Origin: OM182 bacterium MED-G28
GTDB taxonomy: Bacteria > Pseudomonadota > Gammaproteobacteria > Pseudomonadales > Pseudohongiellaceae
DNA length: 64,000 nt
Assembly: GCA_002457215.1 (NCBI GenBank)
Contig: NTJZ01000004.1
Coordinates: forward strand, 206,399 to 270,398
Direction of reading: 5' to 3'
Numbering within the stretch: the first letter of the stretch is position 1; every line of letters begins with the position of its first letter. Both the position numbers and the translations under genes were made by a program. This document shows, in pieces, positions 31,932 to 40,734 of the stretch. The notes beneath the pieces were generated by a model. The model saw only the letters and a program-made list of their open reading frames with translations. It was not told the DNA's origin and ran no database searches.

Positions 31932-32138
31932 ATGGAAATTCCTTTTACAGATTTGACCCATGAAGCACTTCGAGGTGTCATCGAAGAGTTCGTTTCCCGA
32001 GAAGGTACCGATTATGGTTCTGTTGACTTTTCTTTTGAGGAAAAGATAGAGCAAATAAAAGGACAGCTCATGACCGGTGATATAAAATTGGTGTTTGATG
32101 CTGAGACCCAATCATGTAATCTGGTTAAGGTTATTTAG
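31932..32138 (+). CDS. YheU/UPF0270 family small protein
   Basis: This 68-residue acidic protein matches the YheU family by its pattern MEIPFTDLTHEALRG, FVSREGTDYG and a final short beta segment. E. coli YheU has 72 residues. No function is known to me. It has an AGAGAG-type ribosome site and stands alone between ttcA and tusA on the same strand. Confidence 0.88.
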   Translation: MEIPFTDLTHEALRGVIEEFVSREGTDYGSVDFSFEEKIEQIKGQLMTGDIKLVFDAETQSCNLVKVI

Positions 32139-32449
32139 AAGAAGGCTAGAAGGGGAAGAATAAAACCATTTCGAATCGAAATTCTCTGTGATTTTCTACT
32201 CGGACATTCAAACCCCCTTTTATCTTTGATGTCTTTGATTTGCAGCTAGAACCCTTTTTCGCCTCATTAAGTTTTAGTTCCGCCTTTGCTCGCTCGGCGT
32301 AAGCGGAATTCAATCTTTTAATTATGCTTTCTAGTTTTAATTGAACTCTATCTGAAATACGTACGTATCGGCTAAATTCGATATAGTTGAAGATAGGTAG
32401 TATCCTCTTGCCTTGTTATCAGTACAACTTTTAAAAGTTATCTGGCTCT
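32139..32449 (-). other. Gap with a long minus-strand open frame lacking a normal start
   Basis: No gene is certain here. On the minus strand, however, the frame between a TAA at 32418-32416 and a TAG at 32148-32146 is open for 89 codons and reads like a protein with an amphipathic, Lys/Glu-rich helix (KLESIIKRLNSAYAERAKAE). Its first usual start codon is a TTG at 32313, which would give only 55 residues. It could be a decayed or frameshifted gene, an overlooked small gene with an atypical start, or chance. Confidence 0.3.
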
Positions 32450-32743
32450 ATGTCGAACGATCTAAACGAACTACAGATAGGTGGCAAAAAAAATGATGAG
32501 AGCGGGACAGACTCAACTGAAATTGAGCTGGACGCAAAGGGACTATATTGCCCGGAACCAGTAATGCTTCTGCATAATCAGATCCGAGATATGAATGCTG
32601 GGGAATCTTTAAAACTAGTCGCGACAGATCCATCTACTACACGTGATGTGCCAAAATTTTGTTTATACCTTGGTCACGAGTTACTTTCCCAAACTCAGCA
32701 TGAGGGACTGTACGTGTATTTTATAAAGAAGAAACAGGATTAG
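32450..32743 (+). CDS. TusA-family sulfur carrier protein
   Basis: TusA proteins carry a persulfide on a single Cys and hand sulfur to tRNA thiolation, molybdopterin and other pathways. The 97-residue protein has the family motif LYCPEPVML with the acceptor Cys at residue 34 and the block [12 protein letters not shown]. The first 26 residues form a polar extension not usual in the family. It lies 5 nt ahead of the exonuclease gene. ttcA and mobA in the window are possible consumers, but this is inference. Confidence 0.92.
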   Translation: MSNDLNELQIGGKKNDESGTDSTEIELDAKGLYCPEPVMLLHNQIRDMNAGESLKLVATDPSTTRDVPKFCLYLGHELLSQTQHEGLYVYFIKKKQD

Positions 32744-32748
32744 AGCCG

Positions 32749-33693
32749 GTGACTGAAGAAGTAGAGAGCTCGGATGTCTATTTAATCGATTCGTCTATTT
32801 ACATATTCCAGGCACATTTTTCTCCTTTCGTAGAATGCTTTGACCGGGATGGCGGTGAGTTAAGCGCGCTATTTGGGTTCACGCAATTCTTACTGCAGTT
32901 TTTGAGACGGGTAAAACCAAATTATGTCGCGACTGCTCATGATGAGAGTTTATTTTGTGGTTTTCGCCATCAATTGAGTCCGGATTATAAATCTAATCGA
33001 GAATTGCCAGACGAAAATTTGGGTATGCAATTGAAAGGTTGTAGTGAAGTATGTTCGATAATGGGCCTCCCTACTTTTTCAAGTAGAGTGTATGAAGCAG
33101 ATGACATAATTGGAACTTTAGCGAATTCAGTTAGAAATAATAATTCAAGTGTGCAAGTGCAAATCTTATCGAAAGATAAAGATTTGGCGCAATTGCTAAA
33201 ATCAGAAAAAGACTGTTTATGGGACTATAATCAAAATAGCCGGCGTTACCGTAGAGATATTTTTGAAGAGTTTGGCGTCCATCCCGAACAATTTCCAGAC
33301 TACCTAGCTCTCATCGGTGATTCGGTTGACTGTATTTCTGGGGTGCCAGGAGTTGGTCCGGTAAAAGCAAAAGCTTTGTTGCAGCAATTTAACAGTATTG
33401 AAGAGATTTATCAGAGTATAGGCCTAGTTTCCTCACTTGAGATCAGGGGTGCAAGTGGGCTTGCTAACAAACTTCAAGAATATCAAGATTTGGCGTATCT
33501 AAGTAAGCAATTGGCAACAATCGTATGTGAGGTTTCTGATTCCGAAGAGCTATTTGGTTCCGTAGCTCTGGATGGATTAAAACCTGAAGCTCCTGATAAG
33601 GAAAAATTCCTCGAATTTCTTAATCTTTATAACTTTAGTGCGCCAGATAAAATTAGGCTTGAAAGTCTGGCTGCTAGTTTGACTACGAGATAA
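32749..33693 (+). CDS. 5'-3' exonuclease / flap endonuclease (Pol I N-domain type)
   Basis: The 314-residue protein matches the 5'-nuclease domain of DNA polymerase I and the stand-alone Xni/ExoIX enzymes. Metal-binding acidic clusters are in LIDSSIYIF, YEADDIIGTLA and ILSKDKDLAQLL, followed by the helix-hairpin-helix region DSVDCISGVPGVGPVKAKALL. It is longer than E. coli Xni (251). The start is GTG at 32749, 6 nt after tusA. It probably trims 5' flaps or RNA primers. Confidence 0.9.
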   Translation: MTEEVESSDVYLIDSSIYIFQAHFSPFVECFDRDGGELSALFGFTQFLLQFLRRVKPNYVATAHDESLFCGFRHQLSPDYKSNRELPDENLGMQLKGCSEVCSIMGLPTFSSRVYEADDIIGTLANSVRNNNSSVQVQILSKDKDLAQLLKSEKDCLWDYNQNSRRYRRDIFEEFGVHPEQFPDYLALIGDSVDCISGVPGVGPVKAKALLQQFNSIEEIYQSIGLVSSLEIRGASGLANKLQEYQDLAYLSKQLATIVCEVSDSEELFGSVALDGLKPEAPDKEKFLEFLNLYNFSAPDKIRLESLAASLTTR

Positions 33694-33702
33694 ATTGATG
33701 CG

Positions 33703-34848
33703 ATGAGAATTGTTGCAGATGCAGACCTCTACAGAGTTACCGATTTATTCGCAGATTTGGGCGAGCTTGAATTAGTTCCTGGCCGGCAAATTACAAAGAA
33801 TCATTTGGTAAACGCTGATGCACTCATTGTTCGCTCTGTGACCCCGGTTTCTCGAGATTTGTTAAGAAAGACACCAATTCAATTTGTAGGAACTGCAACT
33901 AGTGGCATCGATCATGTGGATGCAGAATATTTAGCAGAGCATAATATTAAGTTAGCCGATGCGAAGGGAAGCAACGCGAATGCCGTTGTCGATTATTGTT
34001 TTGCGGCAATGGCTGAACTCGGTTTGCTAGATAGCCGTGAGCTCAAGTCTAAGACTATTGGTATAGTTGGCTGCGGCGCAGTTGGTAGTTTATTCGCAAA
34101 AAAGCTAAGTGCCTTAGGAATCTCTGTAATAGTAAATGATCCACCGTTACAAGAAAGAGCTGATGCGGATTTAGAAGTAGTTCCTTTTCGTTTTTGTACG
34201 TTAGAGGAAATCTCTCGATGTGATCTTATTTCACTCCATACTCCGCTCGTAAAGCAAGGCGCTCATCCCACTTTTGGGCTAATAGGACTCGAGTTTCTGC
34301 AATCTCTTTCCAAAGGGACAGTCTTATTAAACACTTGCCGAGGAGGAGTGGTAAGTGAAAAAGATATAAGAAAGTTTTACCGAGAAAGGAATGATTTGAA
34401 GTTTGTGTTTGATGTTTGGGAAAATGAACCAAGCGTTGCGAGAGATGTGGTCAGTACTACAAAAATTGCGACCCCCCATATCGCGGGTTACAGCATAGAA
34501 TCAAAATTCGCAGCAGTAAAGTCGTTGCGTAGGTCTTTGGCAAGCAACTTTGATTTGCCCATAGCCAGTCGAGAATTAATCGGCTTTGATGCAAGTGAAA
34601 GTCATCGCGAATTCAAAGAAGGAAATACTCTGAAAACAGTCCTAGCACAAGATTTTCCGTTGCAAAAAATTAGCAATGATTTTAAGTGTGCTATTAATGA
34701 CGGTCAGGACCTGAATTATTTTGACAATGTGCGCAGGCAATTGATCTCCAGAAGGGAGTATCGAGGAGCTTCGATGGATGACTCAACCTTAGGAGAATTT
34801 CAGAAACAAATTTTAGCTGAACTAGAGGTATCGAAGAGTAAAAATTAA
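33703..34848 (+). CDS. pdxB: Erythronate-4-phosphate dehydrogenase PdxB
   Basis: PdxB catalyses the second step of DXP-dependent pyridoxal phosphate synthesis. The 381-residue protein has the D-2-hydroxyacid dehydrogenase layout: start MRIVADADLY, Rossmann motif GIVGCGAVGSLFAKKL (about 120), catalytic Arg in NTCRGGVV, Glu in VWENEP and His in PHIAGYSIE, then the PdxB C-terminal dimerisation domain. ATG at 33703 follows the exonuclease gene by 9 nt. Its stop overlaps the stop of the convergent alaA by 4 nt. Confidence 0.95.
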   Translation: MRIVADADLYRVTDLFADLGELELVPGRQITKNHLVNADALIVRSVTPVSRDLLRKTPIQFVGTATSGIDHVDAEYLAEHNIKLADAKGSNANAVVDYCFAAMAELGLLDSRELKSKTIGIVGCGAVGSLFAKKLSALGISVIVNDPPLQERADADLEVVPFRFCTLEEISRCDLISLHTPLVKQGAHPTFGLIGLEFLQSLSKGTVLLNTCRGGVVSEKDIRKFYRERNDLKFVFDVWENEPSVARDVVSTTKIATPHIAGYSIESKFAAVKSLRRSLASNFDLPIASRELIGFDASESHREFKEGNTLKTVLAQDFPLQKISNDFKCAINDGQDLNYFDNVRRQLISRREYRGASMDDSTLGEFQKQILAELEVSKSKN

Positions 34849-36125
34849 TTCCTGTATTGTTCCAGAACTCTGCCAATCTGTTTTATTGCGGAGGAGAGTT
34901 CATCTTCTCGCGGCAAAAACACAATACGAAAATGCTGCTGGTCCATTATATTAAAAGCACTTCCTTGCACTAGGAGTATTTTCTCTTGATCTAGGATATC
35001 CAGAATGAGTGAATCATCATCTTTTATATCGTAAACAGTAGGATCTAACTTTGGAAATAAATAAATTGCCCCCATCGGCTTTACGCAAGTGATTCCCGGT
35101 ATTTGATTTATCAATTCCCAGGTTACGTCGCGCTGTTGCTTTAGACGTCCGCCTGGCAAGACCAGTTCATTTACACTTTGGTATCCCCCAAGTGCAGTTT
35201 GTACTGCAAATTGTGCAGGTACATTTGCGCATAGGCGCATGTTTGTTAGAATTTCGAGGCCTTCAATATAGCTCTTCGCTGTATGTTTGGGACCACTAAG
35301 TATCATCCAGCCCGATCTAAAACCCGCCAGGCGATATGATTTAGATAAACCGTTAAAACTTACTGTGAATACGTCATCGCTTAATGAAGCTAAAGGAGTA
35401 AATACAGCCTCGTCGTAAATGATCTTGCTATAGATTTCATCTGAAAAAATAATTAGTTTGTGCTTGCGAGCAAGTGCGACCAGTTCCAATAATATTTCAC
35501 GACTATAAACCGCGCCTGTAGGATTGTTTGGATTAATAACGACTATTGCACGCGTGCGTTGATTAATTTTAGATTCGATATCGGTAATTGAAGGAAACCA
35601 GTCTGCTGCTTCATCGCATAAATAATGAACTGGATTTCCACCACTTAAGCTCACCGATGCTGTCCAAAGTGGATAGTCTGGAGCTGGAATCAGAATCTCA
35701 TCTCCATCATTGATTAGTGCCTGCATTGCTATCGTGATTAGCTCACTAACACCATTTCCTAAATAGATGTCATCGATTTCAACGTCTCCAACGCCGAGTC
35801 TTTGGGATTCTTGCATAATAGCTTTCCGCGCTGGGTAGAGACCTTTGGAATCACTATAACCCTGGGCAGAAGAAAGATTTTGAATAACATCATAAAGAAT
35901 CTCATTTGGGGCATTGAATCCAAAAGCGGCAGGGTTGCCTATATTTAATTTAAGAATTTGGTGCCCTTCTTCTTCAAGACGTTTTGCTTCGTCAAGGGTG
36001 GGGCCGCGGATGTCATAACAGACATTGCTCAGCTTGCGTGACTGTCTAATGCTGTCGATAGATGAATCGGCTACTGGAGTATCGGCTATTGACTCTATTT
36101 TTTTCATCTTAGTGTAATCGGCCAT
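34845..36125 (-). CDS. alaA: Alanine/valine transaminase AlaA (YfbQ family)
   Basis: AlaA is a PLP-dependent class I aminotransferase making alanine from pyruvate and glutamate. The 426-residue protein closely follows the family with NVCYDIRGP, KLNIGNPAAFGF, GNGVSELI, INPNNPTGAVYS, the PLP Lys in FNGLSKSYRLAGFR, and RLCANVPAQ. It carries about 20 extra N-terminal residues relative to E. coli AlaA; ATG at 36107 (residue 7) is an alternative start. It is divergent from msrB and overlaps pdxB tail to tail. Confidence 0.94.
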   Translation of the reverse strand: MADYTKMKKIESIADTPVADSSIDSIRQSRKLSNVCYDIRGPTLDEAKRLEEEGHQILKLNIGNPAAFGFNAPNEILYDVIQNLSSAQGYSDSKGLYPARKAIMQESQRLGVGDVEIDDIYLGNGVSELITIAMQALINDGDEILIPAPDYPLWTASVSLSGGNPVHYLCDEAADWFPSITDIESKINQRTRAIVVINPNNPTGAVYSREILLELVALARKHKLIIFSDEIYSKIIYDEAVFTPLASLSDDVFTVSFNGLSKSYRLAGFRSGWMILSGPKHTAKSYIEGLEILTNMRLCANVPAQFAVQTALGGYQSVNELVLPGGRLKQQRDVTWELINQIPGITCVKPMGAIYLFPKLDPTVYDIKDDDSLILDILDQEKILLVQGSAFNIMDQQHFRIVFLPREDELSSAIKQIGRVLEQYRN

Positions 36126-36218
36126 ATCGGCATTGCTATAACTAAAATCTGATTTTGGGTAAAATAGCTTAATTCAGTTCTATATATAAGAAACTTTCTA
36201 TTATACAGGAAGTTACGA

Positions 36219-36284
36219 ATGATACCTAGATTAGAAAATGAGAGAGCAAGGATTATAAGTGGCAGATACTCCAGAAATACCTGA
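36219..36284 (+). promoter_or_regulatory. Upstream mini-ORF overlapping the msrB start
   Basis: ATG at 36219 has an AGGAAG element (36207-36212) 6 nt upstream and opens a 21-codon frame (MIPRLENERARI) that ends with TGA at 36284, inside msrB and in a different frame. The msrB GTG at 36259 has its own AAGGA. Translation of the mini-ORF could compete with msrB initiation. It may be chance. Confidence 0.3.
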
Positions 36285-36681
36285 TAAAAATAGCAAATCA
36301 GACGAAGAATGGCGGCAGAAGCTCGATGCCGAAAGTTTTCATGTGCTACGAGAAAAAGGCACTGAAAGGGCGTTTACTGGCGAGTACTTGGACTTGAAAG
36401 AAGAGGGGACCTATCACTGCGGGGCCTGCGATGAGCCTTTGTTTTCTTCCAAGGCTAAATATGATTCTGGGTCGGGTTGGCCTAGCTTTTATCAACCATC
36501 ACAAGCAGGAGGGGTTAGGGAAACTCCAGATTACTCCCATGGTATGGTCAGGACTGAAGTGGTATGCAGTAAGTGCGAATCTCATTTAGGCCATGTTTTT
36601 CCAGATGGGCCGCCAGAAAGTGGTTTGCGCTATTGCATTAACTCAGTGTCATTGGGTTTTAAGAAAAACAATGAAATTTGA
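36259..36681 (+). CDS. msrB: Peptide methionine-(R)-sulfoxide reductase MsrB
   Basis: MsrB repairs methionine-R-sulfoxide in proteins using thioredoxin. The 140-residue protein has zinc-binding Cys pairs at 54/57 (CGAC) and 103/106 (CSKC), the block [13 protein letters not shown], and the catalytic Cys126 in RYCINS. The start is GTG at 36259 with AAGGA upstream, giving the usual length. It has no signal peptide, so it is cytoplasmic. An overlapping mini-ORF precedes it. Confidence 0.95.
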   Translation: MADTPEIPDKNSKSDEEWRQKLDAESFHVLREKGTERAFTGEYLDLKEEGTYHCGACDEPLFSSKAKYDSGSGWPSFYQPSQAGGVRETPDYSHGMVRTEVVCSKCESHLGHVFPDGPPESGLRYCINSVSLGFKKNNEI

Positions 36682-36907
36682 TTTAATATTCTAGTAATAC
36701 AAATAAGACGAGTACCTGCTGGTCACTGGAGTCGATGCTGGTAGCTTTCCTCCTTAATGCAAGTGAGCATTGTCGGTGAGTGATTGGTAATCAGTGTTTC
36801 AGGCAGAGCTTGACCTCTCGATATTGTGGTCCATTTAAGTACCACAAAGCCATTAGGCCTAAGCAAGCGAAACAGGAATGAAAATTGGGTGGGTACTTTC
36901 AGGGGAA

Positions 36908-37108
36908 TTACGTCTCTTCGCGAAGCTTCTCTTTAAGCTGCCGCATAAACTGATCGAGATTAGTTTGTGCTTCTGAGCGGTAGCGAAAAGGGCCTATTTG
37001 GTCCCCTTCTTGGGTTTGAAAATACCAGAGGTTCTGTAGGCTAAATATCCGATCACTGCTATCTGGATTATCAGAAACTAGCTGCTTATATTGGCGAGAA
37101 TTTGACAT
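36908..37108 (-). CDS. DUF6316 family small protein
   Basis: The 66-residue protein contains the pattern IFSLQNLWYFQTQEGDQIGPF followed by YRSEAQTNLDQFMRQL, which I recognise as the small DUF6316 family of Pseudomonas-type bacteria. No function is established. It starts at ATG 37108 on the minus strand and ends 226 nt from msrB. That gap holds a 7-bp hairpin TTGTGGT/ACCACAA at 36824-36847 without a T-tract. A branched inverted repeat lies just upstream of the gene. Confidence 0.75.
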   Translation of the reverse strand: MSNSRQYKQLVSDNPDSSDRIFSLQNLWYFQTQEGDQIGPFRYRSEAQTNLDQFMRQLKEKLREET

Positions 37109-37461
37109 GATTTTTAACTCTCGGGCGAGCGTTGGGATTGTTGGTCTCCGCTAGCTTAAGGTTACTGCTAAGTTAACTTAGCGCCAACTTGCGTTGACAG
37201 GTATCCTTAAGCTAGCGAGTAACTACATCATAAACGCCGTATTGTTAATTTTGAAGTAGGCAAAAAATATGCCATTCAAACTTTAAGGACACACTGATTA
37301 AAATTCGCACAGTGGGTTATTTTTTTGATTATCAATCAGATACGAAGTATTTTGAAAATTCAAGGAAGACCGTTTTTTGCTTTCGAAACAATAAGATAGC
37401 TAGCAATCTTAAGAATATCACTTTATTTTGCCGAATTTAATTTTGCAAAATAATTGCGATA
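37109..37461 (+). other. AT-rich gap dense in inverted repeats
   Basis: There is no gene in this 353-nt stretch between the DUF6316 gene and mobA, both on the minus strand. It contains the branched repeat at 37149-37217, an imperfect hairpin around GGC-AAAAAATAT-GCC (about 37250-37278), and a perfect 9-bp stem TTATTTTGC/GCAAAATAA (37423-37431 with 37445-37453) just beyond the mobA stop. A GCTAGC close to CTTAAG recurs near 37399-37412, recalling the arms of the branched repeat. Confidence 0.6.
37149..37217 (+). repeat. 69-nt branched inverted repeat (cruciform-like)
   Basis: The outer arms CGCTAGCTTAAGG (37149-37161) and CCTTAAGCTAGCG (37205-37217) pair perfectly over 13 bp, and the stem extends by three more pairs past one mismatch. 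Enclosed are a perfect 16-bp palindrome GCTAAGTTAACTTAGC (37167-37182) and a small hairpin CAAC-TTGC-GTTG (37185-37196), giving a three-armed fold. No open frame is inside. It may be a REP- or MITE-like element or a structured RNA. Confidence 0.8.
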
Positions 37462-38085
37462 TTAAAGTTGATTAATAGTTTTTTGTGCATAGTTTAGAGA
37501 GTCTTGGTCATTGATATTCTGAAAATCTAGTGGCGATGTTCTCTCTATGCTCACTAACTTGTTCTTCAGCATCGGCATTGCAAGTTTTGGTCCATAGATC
37601 CCATTTGCAATAGCGGTTTTTAAGGCATTTTTAGAGGCTAGAGACCAAATTGAAAATAGTGGTTGAACTTGGCCATCGCATTCAGTCCAAGCTACTTCAT
37701 CGGTGCTATAGTTAAATTCATCTAATAACCGATGAATTAATGTAGAGGGAAAGATAGGAACATCGCCAGGAAGGCATAATAGCTTTTGGGGTGGGTCTAT
37801 TAGATTCGCTTCGATCCAAACCATGGCGCTGTAGATTCCAATGAGCGGGCCGCAATAACGATTAGAGATATCGTTAACTATAGGCAACTGTAAATACTCA
37901 TACTTTTTTGTATTGTGATTTGCACTGATTACCACATGAGCTGCGTGCTTTTGAAGCGCTTCCAGGGTCCACTCAATTAGTGGCTTATCGGAAAGATTTT
38001 CCAATGGCTTGTCGAGGTAGCCCATTCGGGTCGCTCTGCCTCCAGCTAAAATTACCGCGGCTATTGGATGATTTTTGATGACCAT
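37462..38085 (-). CDS. mobA: Molybdenum cofactor guanylyltransferase MobA
   Basis: MobA adds GMP to molybdopterin to make the guanine dinucleotide form of the cofactor. The 207-residue protein has the nucleotidyltransferase signature LAGGRATRMGYLDKPL at its start, PLIEWTLEAL, and the metal-binding GDVPIFP block near residue 105. Length is close to E. coli MobA (194). ATG at 38085 is clear. The window holds no molybdoenzyme gene, so the client enzymes lie elsewhere. Confidence 0.85.
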   Translation of the reverse strand: MVIKNHPIAAVILAGGRATRMGYLDKPLENLSDKPLIEWTLEALQKHAAHVVISANHNTKKYEYLQLPIVNDISNRYCGPLIGIYSAMVWIEANLIDPPQKLLCLPGDVPIFPSTLIHRLLDEFNYSTDEVAWTECDGQVQPLFSIWSLASKNALKTAIANGIYGPKLAMPMLKNKLVSIERTSPLDFQNINDQDSLNYAQKTINQL

Positions 38086-38420
38086 CGATTATATTTTTCC
38101 TTGAAACATTACTTGGGTAAAGTGTAGGTGAGTCAGCGCGATAAACCTAATGCCGAACCTCAGATATTCTTGTTTCTGTGCGCATTCTGACTAATGTTTT
38201 AGGCTCGTTTAACAACAATTGCAGTTGCATTTTCGATATGGGAAAATCGCGCACTCCGTGGGTTGGGTGGAATGTAGCTAACTTATTGGTTTTTCGATAA
38301 TAAGGATCTGGGCTTCACCTGAACGGCCCTCTGAGTCGAGTCGCTTTGTCTTTAATAATTACTCAGCAACTTTGAATGAAATATTGCGCGAACTCAATTT
38401 CGCGAGCAAAGAGGTAATAC
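38086..38420 (+). other. Divergent intergenic region between mobA and tig
   Basis: I see no gene in these 335 nt. The region must hold promoters for mobA and tig, but no hexamer pair stands out. Just before tig is the hairpin described at 38384-38409. Confidence 0.5.
38384..38415 (+). promoter_or_regulatory. Hairpin abutting the tig ribosome site
   Basis: TTGC-GCGAA (38384-38392) pairs with TTCGC-GA-GCAA (38399-38409) around a 6-nt loop, with a GA bulge. The GAGGT ribosome site of tig follows at 38411-38415. The fold could influence ribosome access. Confidence 0.35.
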
Positions 38421-39782
38421 ATGCAAGTTTCTGTTGAAACCACAGACGGTCTTGAACGAAAAATGACTATTGCTGTTCCAAGTGTGCAAGTTGACTCTGC
38501 AGTCAATGCTCGTCTCCAGGAGGCAGCAAAGTCAGTTCGCTTGAATGGTTTTCGTAAGGGAAAAATTCCCTTCAAGGTCATTAAAAGTAAATTTGGAAAG
38601 GGTGTACGTCAGGAAGTAGTAGGTGAGCTTATGAGCCAAACTTATTACGACGCAATTAATCAGGAGAGCCTAAAACCGGCTGGGCAGCCCAAAATTGAGC
38701 CAACTAATATTGAGGAAGGTAAAGACTTAGAATTTGTTGCAACATTTGAAGTCTATCCTGAAATTATCCTTCCAGATTTCTCTAAGTTAGAAGTTGAACG
38801 ACTTAATGCCGATATTAACGATACCGACATAGATGAAATGATCGAAACTCTCCGTCAGCAAAGACAAACCTGGGAAGTGATTGAGCGTGAAGCTGCCGAT
38901 CAAGATATGACCAATATTGATTATCTTGGCAAGAAGGATGGCGAAGAATTCGAAGGTGGTGCTGCTCAAGGGGCTAATTTGGTATTAGGTTCAGAGCGAA
39001 TGATTCCCGGTTTTGAAGCTGGAATAATTGGGAAGAAAGCTGGCGATGAGTTTACTTTGTCACTTAAGTTTCCCACAGAATATCATAATGATGATCTAGC
39101 TGGTGCAGCCGTGGAATTCGATATTACGTTGAATTCTGTTAGCGAGCAGGTGTTGCCAGAAGTCAATGAAGAATTTTATAAAAGCTTTGGGGTTGAAGAG
39201 GGTGATGTAGAGGCGTTTCGCGAAGAAGTATCGAACAACATGCGGCGTGAGATGAAGACTACCAGCCGCAATAAGCTCAAAACTAAAGTGATGGACGCCT
39301 TGATTGCTGCTGTTGATGTCACTGTCCCTGAGTCATTGGTGAGCAATGAGATATTACAACTAAAAAGCCAGGCACTGCAGCAAATGGGCGGCGCGCAAGG
39401 GGCTGATCCATCAATGCTTCCGGATGAGCTCTTTAAAGAGCAAGCAGATCGCAGAGTTATACTAGGTTTGGTGCTCGGTGAAATTATCGGCCAACAAAAC
39501 TTGCAAGCTGACCCTGCTAAAGTGAGAGAGTCCGTAGAAGAGCTAGCCGCGACGTATGAATCTCCGGACGATGTGATTAACTGGTACTACGGCAATAAAG
39601 AACAATTAGCCACAATCGAATCTGCAGTCGTTGAAGATCAAGTATTTGACTACATAATAGAAGAGTCAGTGGTGACAGATACAGAGGTGAGTTATCAAGA
39701 AATCATTAAACCTGAACCCCGTGAGGGTCCGAGTTCTGAAGATGATGGACTCGAATCAGAGAATACAGAATCTGAAAGCTGA
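38421..39782 (+). CDS. tig: Trigger factor
   Basis: Trigger factor is the ribosome-bound chaperone and peptidyl-prolyl isomerase. The 453-residue protein has the ribosome-docking domain (about 1-110) with signature GFRKGKIPF, an FKBP-type PPIase domain (about 150-245) and a long helical C-terminal chaperone domain ending in an acidic, Ser/Glu-rich tail. The length is slightly above E. coli Tig (432). It precedes clpP and clpX as in most gammaproteobacteria. Confidence 0.96.
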   Translation: MQVSVETTDGLERKMTIAVPSVQVDSAVNARLQEAAKSVRLNGFRKGKIPFKVIKSKFGKGVRQEVVGELMSQTYYDAINQESLKPAGQPKIEPTNIEEGKDLEFVATFEVYPEIILPDFSKLEVERLNADINDTDIDEMIETLRQQRQTWEVIEREAADQDMTNIDYLGKKDGEEFEGGAAQGANLVLGSERMIPGFEAGIIGKKAGDEFTLSLKFPTEYHNDDLAGAAVEFDITLNSVSEQVLPEVNEEFYKSFGVEEGDVEAFREEVSNNMRREMKTTSRNKLKTKVMDALIAAVDVTVPESLVSNEILQLKSQALQQMGGAQGADPSMLPDELFKEQADRRVILGLVLGEIIGQQNLQADPAKVRESVEELAATYESPDDVINWYYGNKEQLATIESAVVEDQVFDYIIEESVVTDTEVSYQEIIKPEPREGPSSEDDGLESENTESES

Positions 39783-39881
39783 TTACTGTCAGTAACAAGC
39801 TGGCAATCTGATGGTTATGAACTGTGAGATTTAAACTCTGAGGCCAATTTAACTGAAACGTTTTTAAAGGACTACCCATTT

Positions 39882-40523
39882 ATGTCAAATTTCGAACCAC
39901 CTAGCGCAGCTTTGGTGCCTGTTGTTGTTGAGCAGACAGCGCGAGGCGAACGATCTTATGATATCTATTCACGATTGTTAAAAGATCGGGTCATTTTTAT
40001 GACAGGCGTGGTTGAAGACCACATGGCAAATTTAGTGGTGGCTCAACTATTATTCCTTGAATCTGAAAATCCAGATAAAGATATCCATTTGTACATCAAT
40101 TCACCAGGGGGTTCGGTTACTGCAGGCTTATCTATTTATGACACTATGCAATTTATCCAGCCGGATGTCAGCACAATGTGTATAGGTCAGGCTGCCAGCA
40201 TGGGGGCATTGTTATTGGCCGGTGGCGCCAAAGGTAAGCGTCTAGCGCTGCCGCATTCTCGGATGATGATTCATCAACCCAGCGGTGGCGCACAAGGTCA
40301 AGCTTCTGATATTGAAATACAGGCTAATGAAATCATTAAGTTACGTAAGAAACTTAATATTTTACTAGCAGAGCATACTGAACAAAGTGAGGAAGCAATA
40401 GCCATAGATACGGAGCGGGACAACTTCATGGGTGCGGCCGAAGCCCTAGAATATGGGCTCGTTGATAAAGTAATTGAGAGAAGAGTAGATAATAAGGTTG
40501 TTGGGGAGTCGGGATCTGCGTAG
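39882..40523 (+). CDS. clpP: ATP-dependent Clp protease proteolytic subunit
   Basis: ClpP forms the tetradecameric protease chamber that works with ClpX or ClpA. The 213-residue protein has the catalytic Ser106 in GQAASMGA, His131 in MMIHQP and a likely Asp near 180 in [10 protein letters not shown] short N-terminal propeptide is expected. ATG at 39882 follows AAAGGA. clpX lies 211 nt downstream. Confidence 0.98.
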   Translation: MSNFEPPSAALVPVVVEQTARGERSYDIYSRLLKDRVIFMTGVVEDHMANLVVAQLLFLESENPDKDIHLYINSPGGSVTAGLSIYDTMQFIQPDVSTMCIGQAASMGALLLAGGAKGKRLALPHSRMMIHQPSGGAQGQASDIEIQANEIIKLRKKLNILLAEHTEQSEEAIAIDTERDNFMGAAEALEYGLVDKVIERRVDNKVVGESGSA

Positions 40524-40734
40524 ATTCCTGGAATTCCCTAGATTGGGCGGCAATAGTTAGTCTTAAATTGTCTGGAAATATTTAATGAGGCGCTTTGGCT
40601 TTATTGATAAGGGTTCTAGGCAGTGAACGTATATGCGGTGGGACGCTAAGCTGACAAGAACTTGTTTAATCAAATTGAACGAATTCTAGATTTTTGGCGT
40701 ATGAATAAGTGTCGAATAGGTTTTAGGTACAAGA

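Noticed and set aside
37149..37217. Integron attC site
   Set aside because: The paired R and L core boxes (GTTRRRY type) are not convincingly placed, and no cassette genes or integrase are nearby.
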